NCBI GenBank assembly: GCA_031772625.1
Contig: CM062817.1
Coordinates: 952,156,842-952,220,841, forward strand
Origin: Pinus tabuliformis
Taxonomy: Eukaryota; Streptophyta; Pinopsida; Pinales; Pinaceae
DNA length: 64,000 bases
Direction: 5' to 3'
Part shown: positions 9,773-20,886 of the stretch, piece after piece
How positions within the stretch are numbered: position 1 is the first letter of the stretch
How the letters are laid out: each line of letters starts with the position of its first letter
Translations under genes and position numbers: made by a program
Notes under the pieces: generated by a model
What the model was told of the DNA's origin: nothing
Seen by the model: only the letters and a program-made list of their open reading frames with translations
The model's database searches: none

Positions 9773-10881
9773 GGCCTGCAGGCAAATTATGGCGCAAGTT
9801 CTATATTTGATCCCAGCAAGGATGATCACAGTATGAGTGATCACAGTGTGGGTGATCACAGTGTGGGTGACCACAGTGTGAGTGATCACAGTGTGAGTGA
9901 TCAAAGTCTATTTTTAGACTGCTGTCAAAAATAGAAAAGTCAAATATTATTGTCTCATAATAATATTTGGACTATAAACTTGATCTTATTCTCTTGGAGC
10001 GCTTCAGGATGAGCTACGGATGTGGTACATGCAGATCCCAGAGGGAAATACGTGGTTACCTATGGGATGACTAATATTTGCATGCAGGACTTCAGTTAGA
10101 ACTCAAGTGAGTTGAGTTTAGTGGACTGGAGGTGCAGTTGATGGAGTTGTGTTCAGTTTAGCTTTGTTAAACTGGTTGTATTTAGTCTAACTGGAAAATA
10201 GACTAGAGATGAGTTGGGTGAATTAGTTATTAATTAATTCACAAGTTATTAACTCATAATGCAACTATAGAATACATCAGTTAACTCAGTTGCATTTCAG
10301 TGCATGTTCAGTTCAGCACGAACAGGTGTTAGAGGATCAGACTGCTATCAGTTGTGACTATAGCTGTGCATGATGATTTGCACAATCAGAGGGTTGAGTA
10401 TGCCAATGAATTGGCCAATATCAAGAATTGTAGCCTATTCTCACGTCCAACAGAGTGTGACTAATAATTTGCAGGTAAAATACGAGTTTGGTAAACCATT
10501 CTCATCAATTCTTGAGCAGGTATTGAGATGGAGAGGTAGGCAAGCAGTGTAATAGATTTGGAGATCAGATATGAGCTGTATTCTGTGTAACAAGTGGAGC
10601 TGGTACTGGATTGCTTGTGATAAGAATTGTACTTTGTAATGTTACATGATTCAATCAATATAATATACAGATAGTGTGGGGTTTTTAGCGAGATGCTTTC
10701 CTCGGGATACATACTGTGTTAGTGAGTTTGATTGATGATTCTATGTGTGCCTGTGAATGTTTCTGCTTCTGTAAATTGATGATCAACATATTGGAGATTA
10801 TGTATTATACATGTTCCGCTTATAATTGTATGATCAGGATAATCTCTGTGAATATGTGTTAAATTATTCACAATTTCTTCA
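9773..10881 (+). repeat. 5' LTR (3' portion) of the copia-like element
   Basis: Matches 12649-13759 nearly throughout with scattered substitutions. It ends at ttcttca just before a TGGTATCAAAGC primer site. It includes the TGATCA array at 9821-9906. Confidence 0.88.
9821..9906. repeat. 15-base TGATCA tandem array, 5' LTR copy
   Basis: Five to six head-to-tail units of gtgtgagtgatcaca type, each with a TGATCA or TGACCA core. The 3' LTR copy is 12697-12782 with the same unit number. On the minus strand it yields spurious Thr/His-rich frames. Position in the upstream part of the LTR suggests a repeated promoter element (inference). Confidence 0.85.
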
Positions 10882-10961
10882 TGGTATCAAAGCTAGATGA
10901 TTTGTAGAAAAGGTTTCTACATGGTATCAGAGCTTCTTGATTTGTAGAAGAGATTTTTACA
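10882..10961 (+). other. Duplicated tRNA-iMet-type primer-binding site
   Basis: TGGTATCAAAGC begins at 10882 directly after the LTR. A second, canonical TGGTATCAGAGC begins at 10922 inside a 40-base tandem copy (tggtatca..gatttgtagaa..tttctaca). A weaker third start (ggatatcaagc) follows at about 10961. Confidence 0.75.
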
Positions 10962-11314
10962 GGATATCAAGCGAGGATTGATCATCTGATCTACTATTTA
11001 GGAAGTGTTTACATTTTATTTCTTCAGGAAGAGTCTGTAATCGGGCTAGGTAGCCTCTGGATTCATCCTTCTTTTGGAAGGTGAGATATCCGGTGAATGC
11101 CCATACAGTCGATCTCTGTACAAGAAATACTTTGTTCTCACGAATTCTAGATCGGAAGCGGTTGAGTTTTGTGCTAGTGGTATTCGAATTTAATTCCAAA
11201 CCAAGAGATAAAACTCAGAAACATTAAGTGTGAGAATGGAGATAGTATGCCCCAGTATCTCACGAAGTTCACCCAATGCCGGGATGAGCAGGGAAGTGTG
11301 GGGGTGACTGTCGG

Positions 11315-11953
11315 ATGAGGATGGTTTGTCTAGCACTCCTTGACGTTCCTAAGAGTTGGCATAGCTACCAGGACTCGGTGAATGGAAGGGAGAAATTTCC
11401 AGGATGGGAGAGACTTTGGTCGGATCTTGTGCAAGAGGAGATTAGATGGAGCACCAGAGACAGTTCTTCATCTATGCATGATGAGGAGAACTATGCCTTA
11501 GTGAGTAAGGTGAAGAAGGGGAAGGAGAAGGTTTCTCTTTCCGAATCTTGTTCTTCCAGTGATGGGAAGAAGGTTGACAAGTCAAAGGTGAGATGCTTTG
11601 GTTGTCATGAGATTGGTTCAAGGGTCAGGAACCTGTATGCTCTTGAGGTTCAAGATGCATGCAAAGCCTTGAGCAGCAAGGCAACTGATGTAGACTTGGT
11701 GGTTGAGAGGGAGCGTATATTACCTCTCAACATGCAGAGCCAGAAGAAGTCTCAGACGATTGTGGAGGAGCCACGATTGGTGCAGCAGCTTCAGGAGGTT
11801 GTGGAGGAGCCACAACAAGGGAAGCTGAGAGGAGATCGAGTAGAGACATATACTCATGCTGAGACCTCCAATAGGGGGAAACTACGAGCCAAGTGGGCTG
11901 AGGGATCGCATGCAGCCATACCTCCAGGTAGGAGGTGGGGTGATGTGGATTGA
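11315..11953 (+). pseudogene. Decayed gag-like frame of the copia-like element
   Basis: A 212-codon open frame, GTG/ATG-proximal, whose first part resembles copia-type Gag: a WHSYQDSVNG-like segment, then EERLW-type acidic and Lys-rich stretches. A truncated zinc knuckle CFGCHEIGS follows near residue 95, with the expected His and final Cys replaced. The same gag appears to begin upstream in another frame (from about 11240), so a frameshift is likely. The later part (Gln/Glu-rich, residues 120-210) is not recognised. Probably non-functional. Confidence 0.55.
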
Positions 11954-12563
11954 TTGTCCCAAGGAGGAGGGGCAAGATCCTCGAGGTACCCAACCTCTTG
12001 GATGAGACCTTGCTAAAGGAGCCCTAATGTGTAGTAGTAGGAACTGACTGATTGGGTAGAGACAAATGCGGATGGAGCGATAGAGACAGCGACAGTGAAG
12101 GGAATCCCAGGACAGTGCATAGATAGCAGGCTGCAACAATGCGAGAGGCACAAGTGTTTTTCACAGTGCTAGGTGGCACAGAGAGGTGTGCAATGGTGCG
12201 AGATGCATGGAGATGTTGCAGTAGCGTAGATGTCAGAGAGGGAGCACTTGTTAGTAGCAGGTAGAGCTTCAGCATCAGAGGGTGTTTCTAGCCCAACAGG
12301 GAGGTCAGTTGGGAGGTGCAGTGCGGATTGAATGCTGGGAGATAGAACCAGCAGCAGCACGGATGTAGTCAAAGATCAAAGTGATAGAGGCTAGAGAATA
12401 CAGATACTGAAGAGCACAGAGATGCAGAGTTTCAGTCGACAGAGGCAATAGCATTCAGAGACTTTGATGACAGAGCAAGTGGACCGGCCAGATGTGTTGC
12501 ATGGAGAACATTCGAGAGTTACAGGATCGAGTTTGAGAGGAAGCCTTTCTTGTTGAGAGGGAG
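11954..12563 (+). other. Internal non-coding part and polypurine tract
   Basis: No convincing coding sequence. GAG/CAG-rich low-complexity stretches run from 12040 to 12400. The segment ends in the purine tract ttgagagggag (12552-12563) directly before the 3' LTR. Confidence 0.6.
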
Positions 12564-13759
12564 TGTTGAAAAGTGTGCAACAAGAAATGCTTGTTGAGAA
12601 TGCAACAAGATGATGGAGCTTAGTGAAAAGAGTCGCCTTCACTAAGTGGGCCCGCAGGCAAATTATGGCGCAAGTTCTATTTTTGATCCCAGCAGGGATG
12701 ATCACAGTATGAGTGATCACAGTGTGGGTGACCACAGTGTGGGTGACCACAGTGTGAGTGATCACAGTGTGAGTGATCAAAGTCTATTTTTAGACTGGCT
12801 GTCAAAAATAGAAAAGTCAAATATTATTGTCTCATAATAATATTTGGACTATAAACTTGATCTTATTCTCTTGGAGCACTTCAGGATGAGCTACGGATGT
12901 GGTACATGCAGATCCCAGAGGGAAATACATGGTTACCTATGGGATGACTAATATTTGCATGCGGGACTTCAGTTAGAACTCAAGTGAGTTGAGTTTAGTG
13001 GACTGGAGGTGCAGTTGATGGAGTTGTGTTCAGTTTAGCTTTGTTAAACTGGTTGTATTTAGTATAACTTGCAAATAGACTAGAGATGAGTTGGGTGAAT
13101 TAGTTATTAATTAATTCACAAGTTATTAACTCATAATGCAACTATATAATACATCATTTAACTCAGTTTCATGTCAGTGCATGTTTAGTTCAGCAGGGAC
13201 AGGTGTTAGAGGATCAGATTGCTATCAGTTGTGACTATAGTTGTGCATGATGATTTGCACAATCAGAGAGATTGAGTATGCCAATGAATTGGCCAACATC
13301 AAGGATTGTAGCCTGCACTCACGTCAAACAGAGTGTGAGTGATTATTTGTAGGTAAAATACGAGTTTGGTAAACCATTCTCATCAATTCTTGAGCAGGTA
13401 TTGAGCTGGAGAGGCAGGCAAGGAGTGGAATAGATTTGGAGATCAGATCTGAGCTATATTGTGTGTAACAGGTGGAGATGGTACTGGATTGCTTGTGATA
13501 AGCATTGTAATTTGTAATGTTACATGATTCAATCAATATAATATACATATAGTGTGGGGTTTTTAGAGAGATGCTTTCCCCGGGATACATACTATGTTAA
13601 TGAGTTTGATTGATGCTTCTATGTGTGCCTGCGAATGCTTCTGCTTCTGTAAATTGATGATCAATGTAGAGGAGATTATGTATTATACATGTTCCGCTTA
13701 TAATTGTATGATCAGGATAATCTCTGTGAATATGTGTTAAATTATTCAAAATTTCTACA
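12564..13759 (+). repeat. 3' LTR of the copia-like element, 1196 bases
   Basis: Begins TGTTGAAAAG after the purine tract and ends TTTCTACA. It is homologous to 9773-10881 plus the 85 bases missing there. The five bases after it are tgtag; the partner duplication would lie left of the window. Confidence 0.85.
12697..12782. repeat. 15-base TGATCA tandem array, 3' LTR copy
   Basis: Counterpart of 9821-9906. Unit number is conserved, with single T/C changes in the core (TGATCA versus TGACCA). Confidence 0.85.
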
Positions 13760-14375
13760 TGTAGGTTATTATATCAAAAAATTTTGTTATAATTGCTAAG
13801 CATTGTAGGATGTCACTAGAATTTTGGTTCTCTTTTTATTTAAATTTTAGGAAAAGAACAAGGTTTGGCGAGTAAGACCATTGGAAAAAATAGTAAAATG
13901 GCTACTGTAAAAAATCCCATGAGGACCTAAATCTATGTTTTTAAAGTTTATCCACTCTTCTTGCTAAGAAATTTAGACAATTTAACATAAGGTTATAGTC
14001 TCATCAAATTTTATGGAAAACTTGGATTGCTCATGGTATAGGGGATGCATACTATTTAGAAAATTTGAATACCACTTGTGAATAGATCGGTTTCTAAAAA
14101 TAATATGTTGCCCATATTTTTAATAGAGCCCTAATTTCCACTGGAGGATCTTGTGAGTACGTGTAACATTGTTTTGTAAAAATAGCATCCCCTAGCACAC
14201 AGATCAACAAACCACTCTAATTAAAACCGTAACAAATGGGGAGGACTAAATTTAAGAACTTCGAGACCCTTTGGATAGATACCTTTCCAATAGAAATGAA
14301 AACCAAATTCTTTCATCGCTGCCATGGCCTTCTTTGTTTATGTATGATGATGTATCTCATAACAAATTTCATTTA
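13760..14375. other. Unassigned stretch
   Basis: No gene, LTR or domain recognised. AT-rich, with stop codons in all frames. Confidence 0.5.
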
Positions 14376-14925
14376 TCAAACCAAAGATGTAACATAAAAT
14401 AATAGTTGAACCATGTCAATGATGGGAAGAGGAATAGTGTTGAAGTATAAAAGCCCAATAGTATGCTTTGAAACAATGATAATTGGATGGGATGATAAGA
14501 TAACTGGATTATAGTCACTAAAAATAATCTCTGCAAGTTCCTGACCACCAACCTGACTAGGATAGCTTGCCCAAATAATGTTAGGGATTTGAGGATCATT
14601 TATTGCAAATGACACATCCACTATTCCGCTAGGGAGGATGACAATCACAACAGGTATTTTGGAAGCACGAGAAACTTGATATGCTAATTTCTCTTGTTGG
14701 CTTGGTAGAGTCAATTTTATTCAGTCTTGTTGCTCCATTTCTTGGGTTTGTTCTAAGACAAGAACTACAACCACGTCATCCACTTTCTTTGCAGTCTCTA
14801 CAACTTCACTGAACAAATTGTTAGAAATTCATGCTAGGTCCTCACACTCGGAGCAATACAGAGTGTCCCTAACATATCTTTGCAAGCCTTGAAGTGGTGT
14901 TATGTTGTGACATGGAAGACATAGA
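14376..14925 (-). pseudogene. GH3 xylosidase-like block 5
   Basis: Resumes beyond the insertion with CHNITPLQGLQRYV, FSEVVETAKKVDDVVVVL, then LTLPSQQEKL, IPVVIVIL, VDVSFAINDPQI, IIWASYPSQVGGQELAEII and FSDYNPV. This is the C-terminal GH3 domain. Stops occur after ECEDLA and at the expected Arg before LTLP. The fibronectin-type tail was not recognised. Confidence 0.82.
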
Positions 14926-14984
14926 CATTCACAAGAAGTAGGAGAGAGGATAAGTATTTTTCACTACCTACACATACAGTCACA

Positions 14985-15070
14985 TGTGTGTAGATTGCAA
15001 AATGAAATAGTTATTTTTGAATGATTCACGTGTTTAGATTGTAGAATGAAATAGGTATTTATGAACGATT
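14985..15070. repeat. Two-unit tandem duplication (about 42 bases)
   Basis: gtagattgcaaaatgaaat and tttagattgtagaatgaaat units follow each other between block 5 of the xylosidase remnant and the small-LTR element. Possibly old intron sequence. Confidence 0.7.
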
Positions 15071-15111
15071 TTTTGTCTAGGAAGACTGGCCATAGTCGTT
15101 TCCTAAGAGAG

Positions 15112-15288
15112 TATTAAACACATACATGGCGAAGGTAGAATATGAACACTAAGCATGAGATTACATATATTATTGACATGATATACATTTATAGTAGATA
15201 GTGTGACCCTTGGATTCATATTCCAAGTGGTCTCTTGGACAGCGATCATTGTTAACATTCCACACCATAGAGGATTAGGTGTCCAACA
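15112..15288 (-). repeat. Small LTR, 3' copy (177 bases)
   Basis: Matches 18736-18890 except for small indels and substitutions. Followed on the plus strand by ttccccccctta, i.e. a minus-strand purine tract. Confidence 0.75.
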
Positions 15289-15399
15289 TTCCCCCCCTTA
15301 ATTCGAAGGGTATGTATGAGTCCAAGACGAGATATGTAATACAAAATGTGCAAGAATTCATGGCAGCACTAGGCTAAGTGTGCTCTCTAAAATGTTGGT

Positions 15400-15775
15400 A
15401 TAAAGGGGGTTCTTTAAGGATGACCACCAACATTGGAATGCTTAGTGCAGTTCCCAGAACACTTCCAAATCTGCCATCAAGCTACGTCTTCTACTAGAGG
15501 AGCTTCTCCTCATTTTTTGAAGAGGGAAACCTTCAACCTTTAAAGGGAGGTCTCACCCCACATAAAAGTGGAGTACCTAAACCTAGAAAGGGAAGTCTCA
15601 ACCTATGATGGTTTAAGGATGACCACAACTTTTGGAATGCTTAACGCAATTCCTTGAACTATTCCAAAACTGGCAAAAAGTTGAAGTCTTCTTCTAGAGG
15701 AAGTGTCCCAAATTTTTTTAAGAGGTCTTAAACCCAAATAGATGGTTTAAGGGTGATCTTAAATTGAAGGCATGC
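15400..15775. repeat. Three diverged copies of a 'tttaaggatgacca' unit
   Basis: Copies start near 15412, 15600 and 15738. Each begins ttaagg[a/g]tga and the first two continue through tggaatgctta.cgcaattcc and ttctagagga, spaced about 185 bases. They lie in the interior of the small-LTR element next to its purine tract. Confidence 0.6.
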
Positions 15776-16292
15776 CCAGGGGCATCTTTGTCTCTAGCTA
15801 CAACTCTGAATTTGGTATGGCAGGTTGTGGCTCAGGCTCGCTTGATGTGGATTTGAAGCTTTTATATTACCATCATTTCCCCCCTTGTCATATACGAGGT
15901 GAGAATATGGAGAAAACTCAATTGCAAGACATTTTAATTTCTATAAGAAATTATGACATATCTCTAAATATCTTTGTGGCTTTTGAGGCCCATTGCCAAG
16001 AAGCGATCCATCAAAGATGAATCTTTGTTCTTGTAGGAGGCTTATTTTTGAAGAATCTATGTGAAGAATGAGTTCATTGACCACAATGCTTGAACGGATG
16101 AATATCAAAAAAATTATCTTTCATATGGCCAATGCGGTCATGATGTTGACATATAACATTATGTTGTTGTTGTTGTGGAAGAGAAGCAGAATCTAGAACA
16201 ACTAAAGTTGAACTACCATGAAGAAAGCCAATACTCTGAAATTTGATGGGCTTTGAGTAATCTGGAATATGAAAGGACGCATATTTTTCATA

Positions 16293-16556
16293 TCAAAGAC
16301 CATTTTTGTGCTTGTTATGGGCAAGCTCTTCCCAAGGTCTGATGATTGGCTTGGGAAGTGCAAACTGATCCTCTACATCTTTCTGCACGTCTGCTCCTGA
16401 AATGGGTACTACAACTGTCAATTCTTGTCGTTGATGGGAGTCTGTCTCAATGTTATTGATTTGACCACTTATTGGTTTCTCATCGGTTTCATGATGCTTA
16501 TGTTGTTGTAACTCATATCGTTGGAATTGAGATTCTAGTTGCATAAACTCGATCAT
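16293..16556 (-). CDS. Hypothetical 87-codon frame inside the small-LTR element
   Basis: An open frame in the sense direction of the element, rich in Gln, Glu and His, with no recognised motif. It could be a remnant of a gag or linker region. No start context or homology supports expression. Confidence 0.2.
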   Translation of the reverse strand: MIEFMQLESQFQRYELQQHKHHETDEKPISGQINNIETDSHQRQELTVVVPISGADVQKDVEDQFALPKPIIRPWEELAHNKHKNGL

Positions 16557-17116
16557 TTCCTATGCATCTTGTAAACATATTTGAATATTAAAAAGTGTGG
16601 CCTTGTTTATATTTATTGTATCATGATCAGGGGAATGTAACAAAGTTATTAGGAACTCTAATACCTCAGTAATTTTGGACATTGTCTCAGTAAAAATAAA
16701 TTCCTCAAAGGATTTGAACAGTTGGGTCAAATTTCTTCCTTGTTATTTCAACTTTCAAAAAACAATGCCATATAAAATCAAGACACCATTTACAGTCCAC
16801 TTGTTTGTTTCAAATTCAATGCACTCATATCTAACATTTAACATGACTTGTGTTTTGAGAGAGAGAGAGGAAAATTGTTAGAGCAAAACTATCACCAAGC
16901 CAAAAATCAAATCGTGTTCTTGACTTCCAGCTCTAGCTTTGATGTTCCTTCAATATATCTATATTCCATGAGTCTAATGCACTTGTTGGACAAGCAGAAA
17001 ATTCGCAAACAAGCACTTCCACTAGTGCAAAAATACACAATTACTAGTTTTGATGTTTTTGTTGGTTACCAAACAAACATAAATATCAGTAGCTTCATTC
17101 AATCGAGAATAATTTG

Positions 17117-18717
17117 AAATCGGTTCCTTTATTCCTGCTAGAGAAACAAACAAAAATATTATTGGAAATGTTGAGGGAGTGCCCAAGTTTCAGTTAGTTC
17201 TTCTACATCTGCCTCTTAGGCTCCAAACGAGAGCTTCTTCATCGAGGAATCCCTTACATTTGGCCAAGGGGAAGCCCTTGTAACACAAGAATTCAAGTAT
17301 GTCTTCAACAATGGTGTTACTAGTTAAGAAAGGTGGGAAAAGATGAGCCAAAATCAATGTGAGTAAATGAGCTAATAAAGAGGTTTCAACATGTTAACAC
17401 ACACGTGCAATGGCGTGATGTTGGAATATAACTATAATGGTAGCTACGGGATAATCAAAGGCTTATCATAAAGGCCCTCTAAAGCTTCAATGCAAATGAC
17501 TTCAATGTATGGTAGAGTGATAGTTTACACAAATAGTTCTAGCATGGGATTAGGCATAAACTTGTAATTCTGATACTTCCCAATGAATAACACAAGTATT
17601 AAGAGTTTAATCTTTCGAAAATCCCCAACCTTAGTCTACAGATAGTCATTTTAATTTTGAATTCTTCTGGTGTCAGGTCAGGAGGTAAATCCTAATATGA
17701 ATTCTGAATTCTTCTAGTGTCATACTCATGATCATTCTATGATAATGTTGCCAGAAATATTCGCAACACAATCCAACAATGAACCTAGTTTCTCATAGCC
17801 AAAGTAACTAATAAGATGAACAAAAACGAGACTAGGCATTACAAAAAGAAATATGAGATTCCATACAATTATATGTGTGGAAAATGGCTCAGGTAATGCA
17901 AAAACACTGAAGAGATCGATAGATAATGGTCTTCGTGTTAGGTTTGTCATTATTATCTTTATGAGTAGTTACACAGAATAGAGTTTTGACATCATTGATA
18001 AATGGTAGCGGAATTCTAGGCTTGAGCAATAGAGTTCTAAGACATGGTAGTAATGAGAACGTTGGACTGGTATGTAAATAATTCAATAGTCAGGGGATGT
18101 AGTTGCAACAACGACATAATGGATAGGTAGAGTAATGGCACGTCAAATTCAATCGAGATACCTTGATTTATTTGCCTCAAATTCATCAATCAGAAACAAC
18201 CATTTGGATAGAGAGGACTCTAAATTCCTCCTTTGTGATCGTTATTTTTATAGAAATGTCTCGGAAAAGGGAATTCTTAAAGAAATAATTGACAATTCCT
18301 CCATCGCTTTCGTGACCAATATTTGGGTAGAAATAATGCTGCTAGAAAAGCTACTATGATTCAAAACCCAAATAAATCCACCATCGAACTCATGCCAATA
18401 ATATTAAGGGTTCCAAGGTTCACTCTCACATACACACTGGAAAATTAGTGTAATGTTCTATAAGTGTGAACACAAATCTGACCAGCCATAATGGTAAGGA
18501 GGTAGGTCCATTTCAAGCGCAGGGAAAGTGAAGTGTTTTGGTGCAAGTCTACAGATAATATAACTCAGAGTGGAAGAAGTGTGATTCTACAAGAGTAGAT
18601 AGAATGATAGTGTTAGGTCTGCAAGGACAACCCTCAGGTGTAGTTCTAATAGGAAAAATAAGGGTGCCCAGATTGAGGCCACAAAAAATAATAACTCACA
18701 CTTTGGGCAGGAGATCG
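17117..18717. other. Interior of the small-LTR element, nothing recognised
   Basis: No domain or long frame. A short repeated phrase (gaattcttctggtgtca / gaattcttctagtgtcat) occurs near 17660 and 17708. Confidence 0.4.
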
Positions 18718-18735
18718 CCTAAAACTCTGATAAAA
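18718..18735 (-). other. Degenerate iMet-type primer-binding site
   Basis: The minus strand reads TTTTATCAGAGTTTTAGG immediately after the LTR end, a close variant of the TGGTATCAGAGC class. Confidence 0.55.
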
Positions 18736-18890
18736 TGTTAAACACATGCATGGTGAAGTCATAATATGAAGGATAAGCATGAGATTACATATATTATTGA
18801 CATGATATACATATAGTACATGGTGTGACCTCTAGACTCGAGTGGTTGTTCGAATTCCACACCAACCCATAGAGGATTAGGTGTCCAACA
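18736..18890 (-). repeat. Small LTR, 5' copy (155 bases)
   Basis: Begins tgttaaacacatgcatgg and ends aggtgtccaaca. Confidence 0.75.
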
Positions 18891-18891
18891 G

Positions 18892-19375
18892 TTGCATTAT
18901 TAGCATAGGTCAAATGATAGCCAATTACTTGGTTTGTGTTTTCGATAAGGGCAGATGTTTTATGTTGTTATTGGGAAGTACATTACCTTGCCTTGCAACT
19001 TGCAATGCCAATATTAGATGTTCAACAAAGCACACAACCTGCATTTTAAGTTTTCCCTCCAATTGATGGTTGAGATCACCATCAAAATCCCAAGACATAT
19101 GCTCATAGAGAATAAATTGAGAAGGGCTCTGTCGATATTTGATTCATTCACTTTTCCTTTATCTATTGCTAACAATGTGTATTTTTGTAAATAACTTCCA
19201 CGGTCGACATACATTCCTGACAAAAAACATGTGGTATTACTACTATCAGAAGCAGAAGTGGTCGTCTTATCAATAACTGCATGGTACTCCTAGTATATAG
19301 AAAACAAATCGACTGAAGACAAGGCTTTCTAAAAATAAATTGACGGATGATTGCAACTAGAGATAGGTTTTTTAC
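18892..19375 (-). pseudogene. GH3 xylosidase-like block 4
   Basis: Reads a degraded SDCD-type nucleophile region (the catalytic Asp segment is damaged), then GSYLQKYTLLAIDKGKV, NIDRALLNLFSM and, after a frameshift, LALQVARQGNVL and KHLPLSKTQTK. Sequence breaks at 18890 where the small-LTR element begins. Several stops and at least two frameshifts. Confidence 0.8.
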
Positions 19376-19435
19376 CACAGACAGTTTTTTCGGCTTATAA
19401 AGCTACATTATTTTAAATGTTTATTGGTTGTATTG

Positions 19436-19830
19436 AAATATGGCCACCACATATACCCAAGTTCGATATGCAGCATGAGGTTTGGAAGCTCAAAGATGTG
19501 TATCTTGAGTTGACATAAAAATCTTATTAAATCAGTGTGGCCCATTGGGTTGTATATATGAAAGCTTTAGCTTCACAACCTCAAAGTGTATATAAAACCT
19601 GAGTTAAAATAGGTCCATCCTGATGTATATGCACTTACTTGTTTTCGGTAATTTTATGTATATTGTTGGAGTTTGTGAAGCTCAAGGGTGCATGCCTTGA
19701 GTTACACAAAAGACTCTTTAAAACATAGTGGTCGTAGATTGGGATTGACAATATGCAACCTCTAACTTCTGAATCTCCAAGTGCATATCAAATATTACTC
19801 CTGAGTTAAGATATATTTGTACTCATGCTT
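19436..19830. repeat. Diverged tandem duplication in a xylosidase intron
   Basis: Two units of about 200 bases (first near 19436-19640, second near 19640-19830) share gaagctcaa..gtgcat/tgtat..cttgagtt and ctgagttaa.ata..t segments. They lie between blocks 3 and 4, in intron position. Three tgctttcagaa phrases follow at 19828, 19879 and 19951. Confidence 0.6.
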
Positions 19831-20132
19831 TCAGAATATAAGATGGATGCCTATTAAACTAACTTGTATGTATTTTCCTGCTTTCAGAATAAAAACGAGT
19901 CTCTTAGTTTACATTCATTTGTATGCTTCAACATGTATATGGTTAGTTACCTGCTTTCAGAACCTCCGCTACAACATCTTCTGCAATTGGTGTATACCGA
20001 TGAGAAGTGTAAATACTAGCAACAACGTCATAGTCTACTGTGATTTAAATGAAAGAAAAAATTCATATCAAGGAAGTGTCAATCACCCCAAAAAATTATA
20101 CTCTCCATCTAACACATCTGAGGAAACATTAC

Positions 20133-20303
20133 CTTTTAAATCCCCGGTCACGATCTCGCAGTGCTAGTGAGAAGGTTGGAATCACCACACGTTGGGACTC
20201 CATTAAGGATGTTGAAAGAGCACATGATACCACTGGCATGTCCTTTCTCTATAAAACTCTTGAATTATGATTGATATGTATCCAAAAAGTATTCTTTGCT
20301 CAC
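20133..20303 (-). pseudogene. GH3 xylosidase-like block 3
   Basis: Begins after an AG acceptor (gagcag) with VSKEYFLDTYQS, then GHASGIMCSFN and NGVPTCGDSNLLTSTAR, ending at a GT donor (aaaag/gtaatg) at 20132. Two in-frame stops near the end and one after TYQS. The phase joins block 2. Confidence 0.82.
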
Positions 20304-20881
20304 CTGCTCAAAAACATTATATTAAAAAGTGCTCTTGAATTAGCACAAACTCATTAAAATCCAACTTCCAGTTGCTAACCTTAGCAATTTGTCTGAACAA
20401 AGATATGCATCATGGAACTTTACCATTAAAACTGGTTTCTTATAGAGAAGCAAGTATTTGGGGAGATTTTCAACACTAGGAAAAGCTAAACAATATAGTT
20501 TTCAATTTGTATTTTAATCCCTACCGTCACTTAATAGGAGGATTTTACAGTGGTAAAAACAATTCCAGTGGATTGTTTAAAATCATATGGTAAGGATACT
20601 ATAAAGGGTTTTCATTGTCTTAGGTCCAAGGACAGAAAACAAGTTCGTTAGGTCATTGATAGATGTGAAATTTAGAGGGAACAATGCTGGTGTTTCCCAG
20701 TGAATGAACTAAATTTGAAAACTATAAAAAATAAACCATTATGTCAGTAAAATTTTAAGGAGGTTAAATATAGTCCTCCATACCACTGAACATGCAGACA
20801 TGTAAACAATGGAGGTGCAGTCCACAGTGAGAGAGATGTATGCCTCCATGCGAAGGACTATAATGCCTGATCATAGTGTGA

Positions 20882-20886
20882 CTAGC
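20882..20886. other. Target-site duplication ctagc (left)
   Basis: Identical to 32785-32789 on the other side of the Athila-like element. Confidence 0.85.

Larger units (their letters stand above)
9773..13759 (+). mobile_element. Non-autonomous copia-like LTR element, split by the Tat-like insertion
   Basis: Plus-strand element: interrupted 5' LTR (9773-10881), primer-binding region, 1.7-kb internal part with a decayed gag-like frame, purine tract (12552-12563) and complete 3' LTR (12564-13759). The first 85 bases of the 5' LTR are missing here because the Tat-like element sits at the point equal to 12648/12649, so they should lie left of the window. No protease, integrase or RT is encoded. 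The iMet-type primer site and the gag fragment suggest a copia-related origin. Confidence 0.82.
15112..18890 (-). mobile_element. Small-LTR non-autonomous retroelement
   Basis: Direct repeats 15112-15288 and 18736-18890 begin t[a/g]ttaaacacat and end gtccaaca. On the minus strand a purine tract precedes the left LTR (15289-15300) and a degenerate iMet-type primer site follows the right LTR (18718-18735), so the element reads right to left. The 3.4-kb interior has no recognised retroviral domain. It sits inside the xylosidase remnant, between the segment ending LSKTQTK and the segment CHNITPLQG. Flanking bases (agag and gttgc) do not form a clean target duplication. Confidence 0.7.

Noticed and set aside
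9671-9904. Thr/His-rich frames (also 12391-12780 minus, 12646-12837 plus)
   Set aside because: Translations of the TGATCA tandem array in the LTRs; no protein evidence.
9821-9906. Regularly spaced repeats resembling a CRISPR array
   Set aside because: No unique spacers, unit is 15 bases, plant LTR context; an LTR tandem array.
16293-16556. Gln/His-rich frame as a host transcription-factor fragment
   Set aside because: No domain; sits inside a retroelement in its sense direction.
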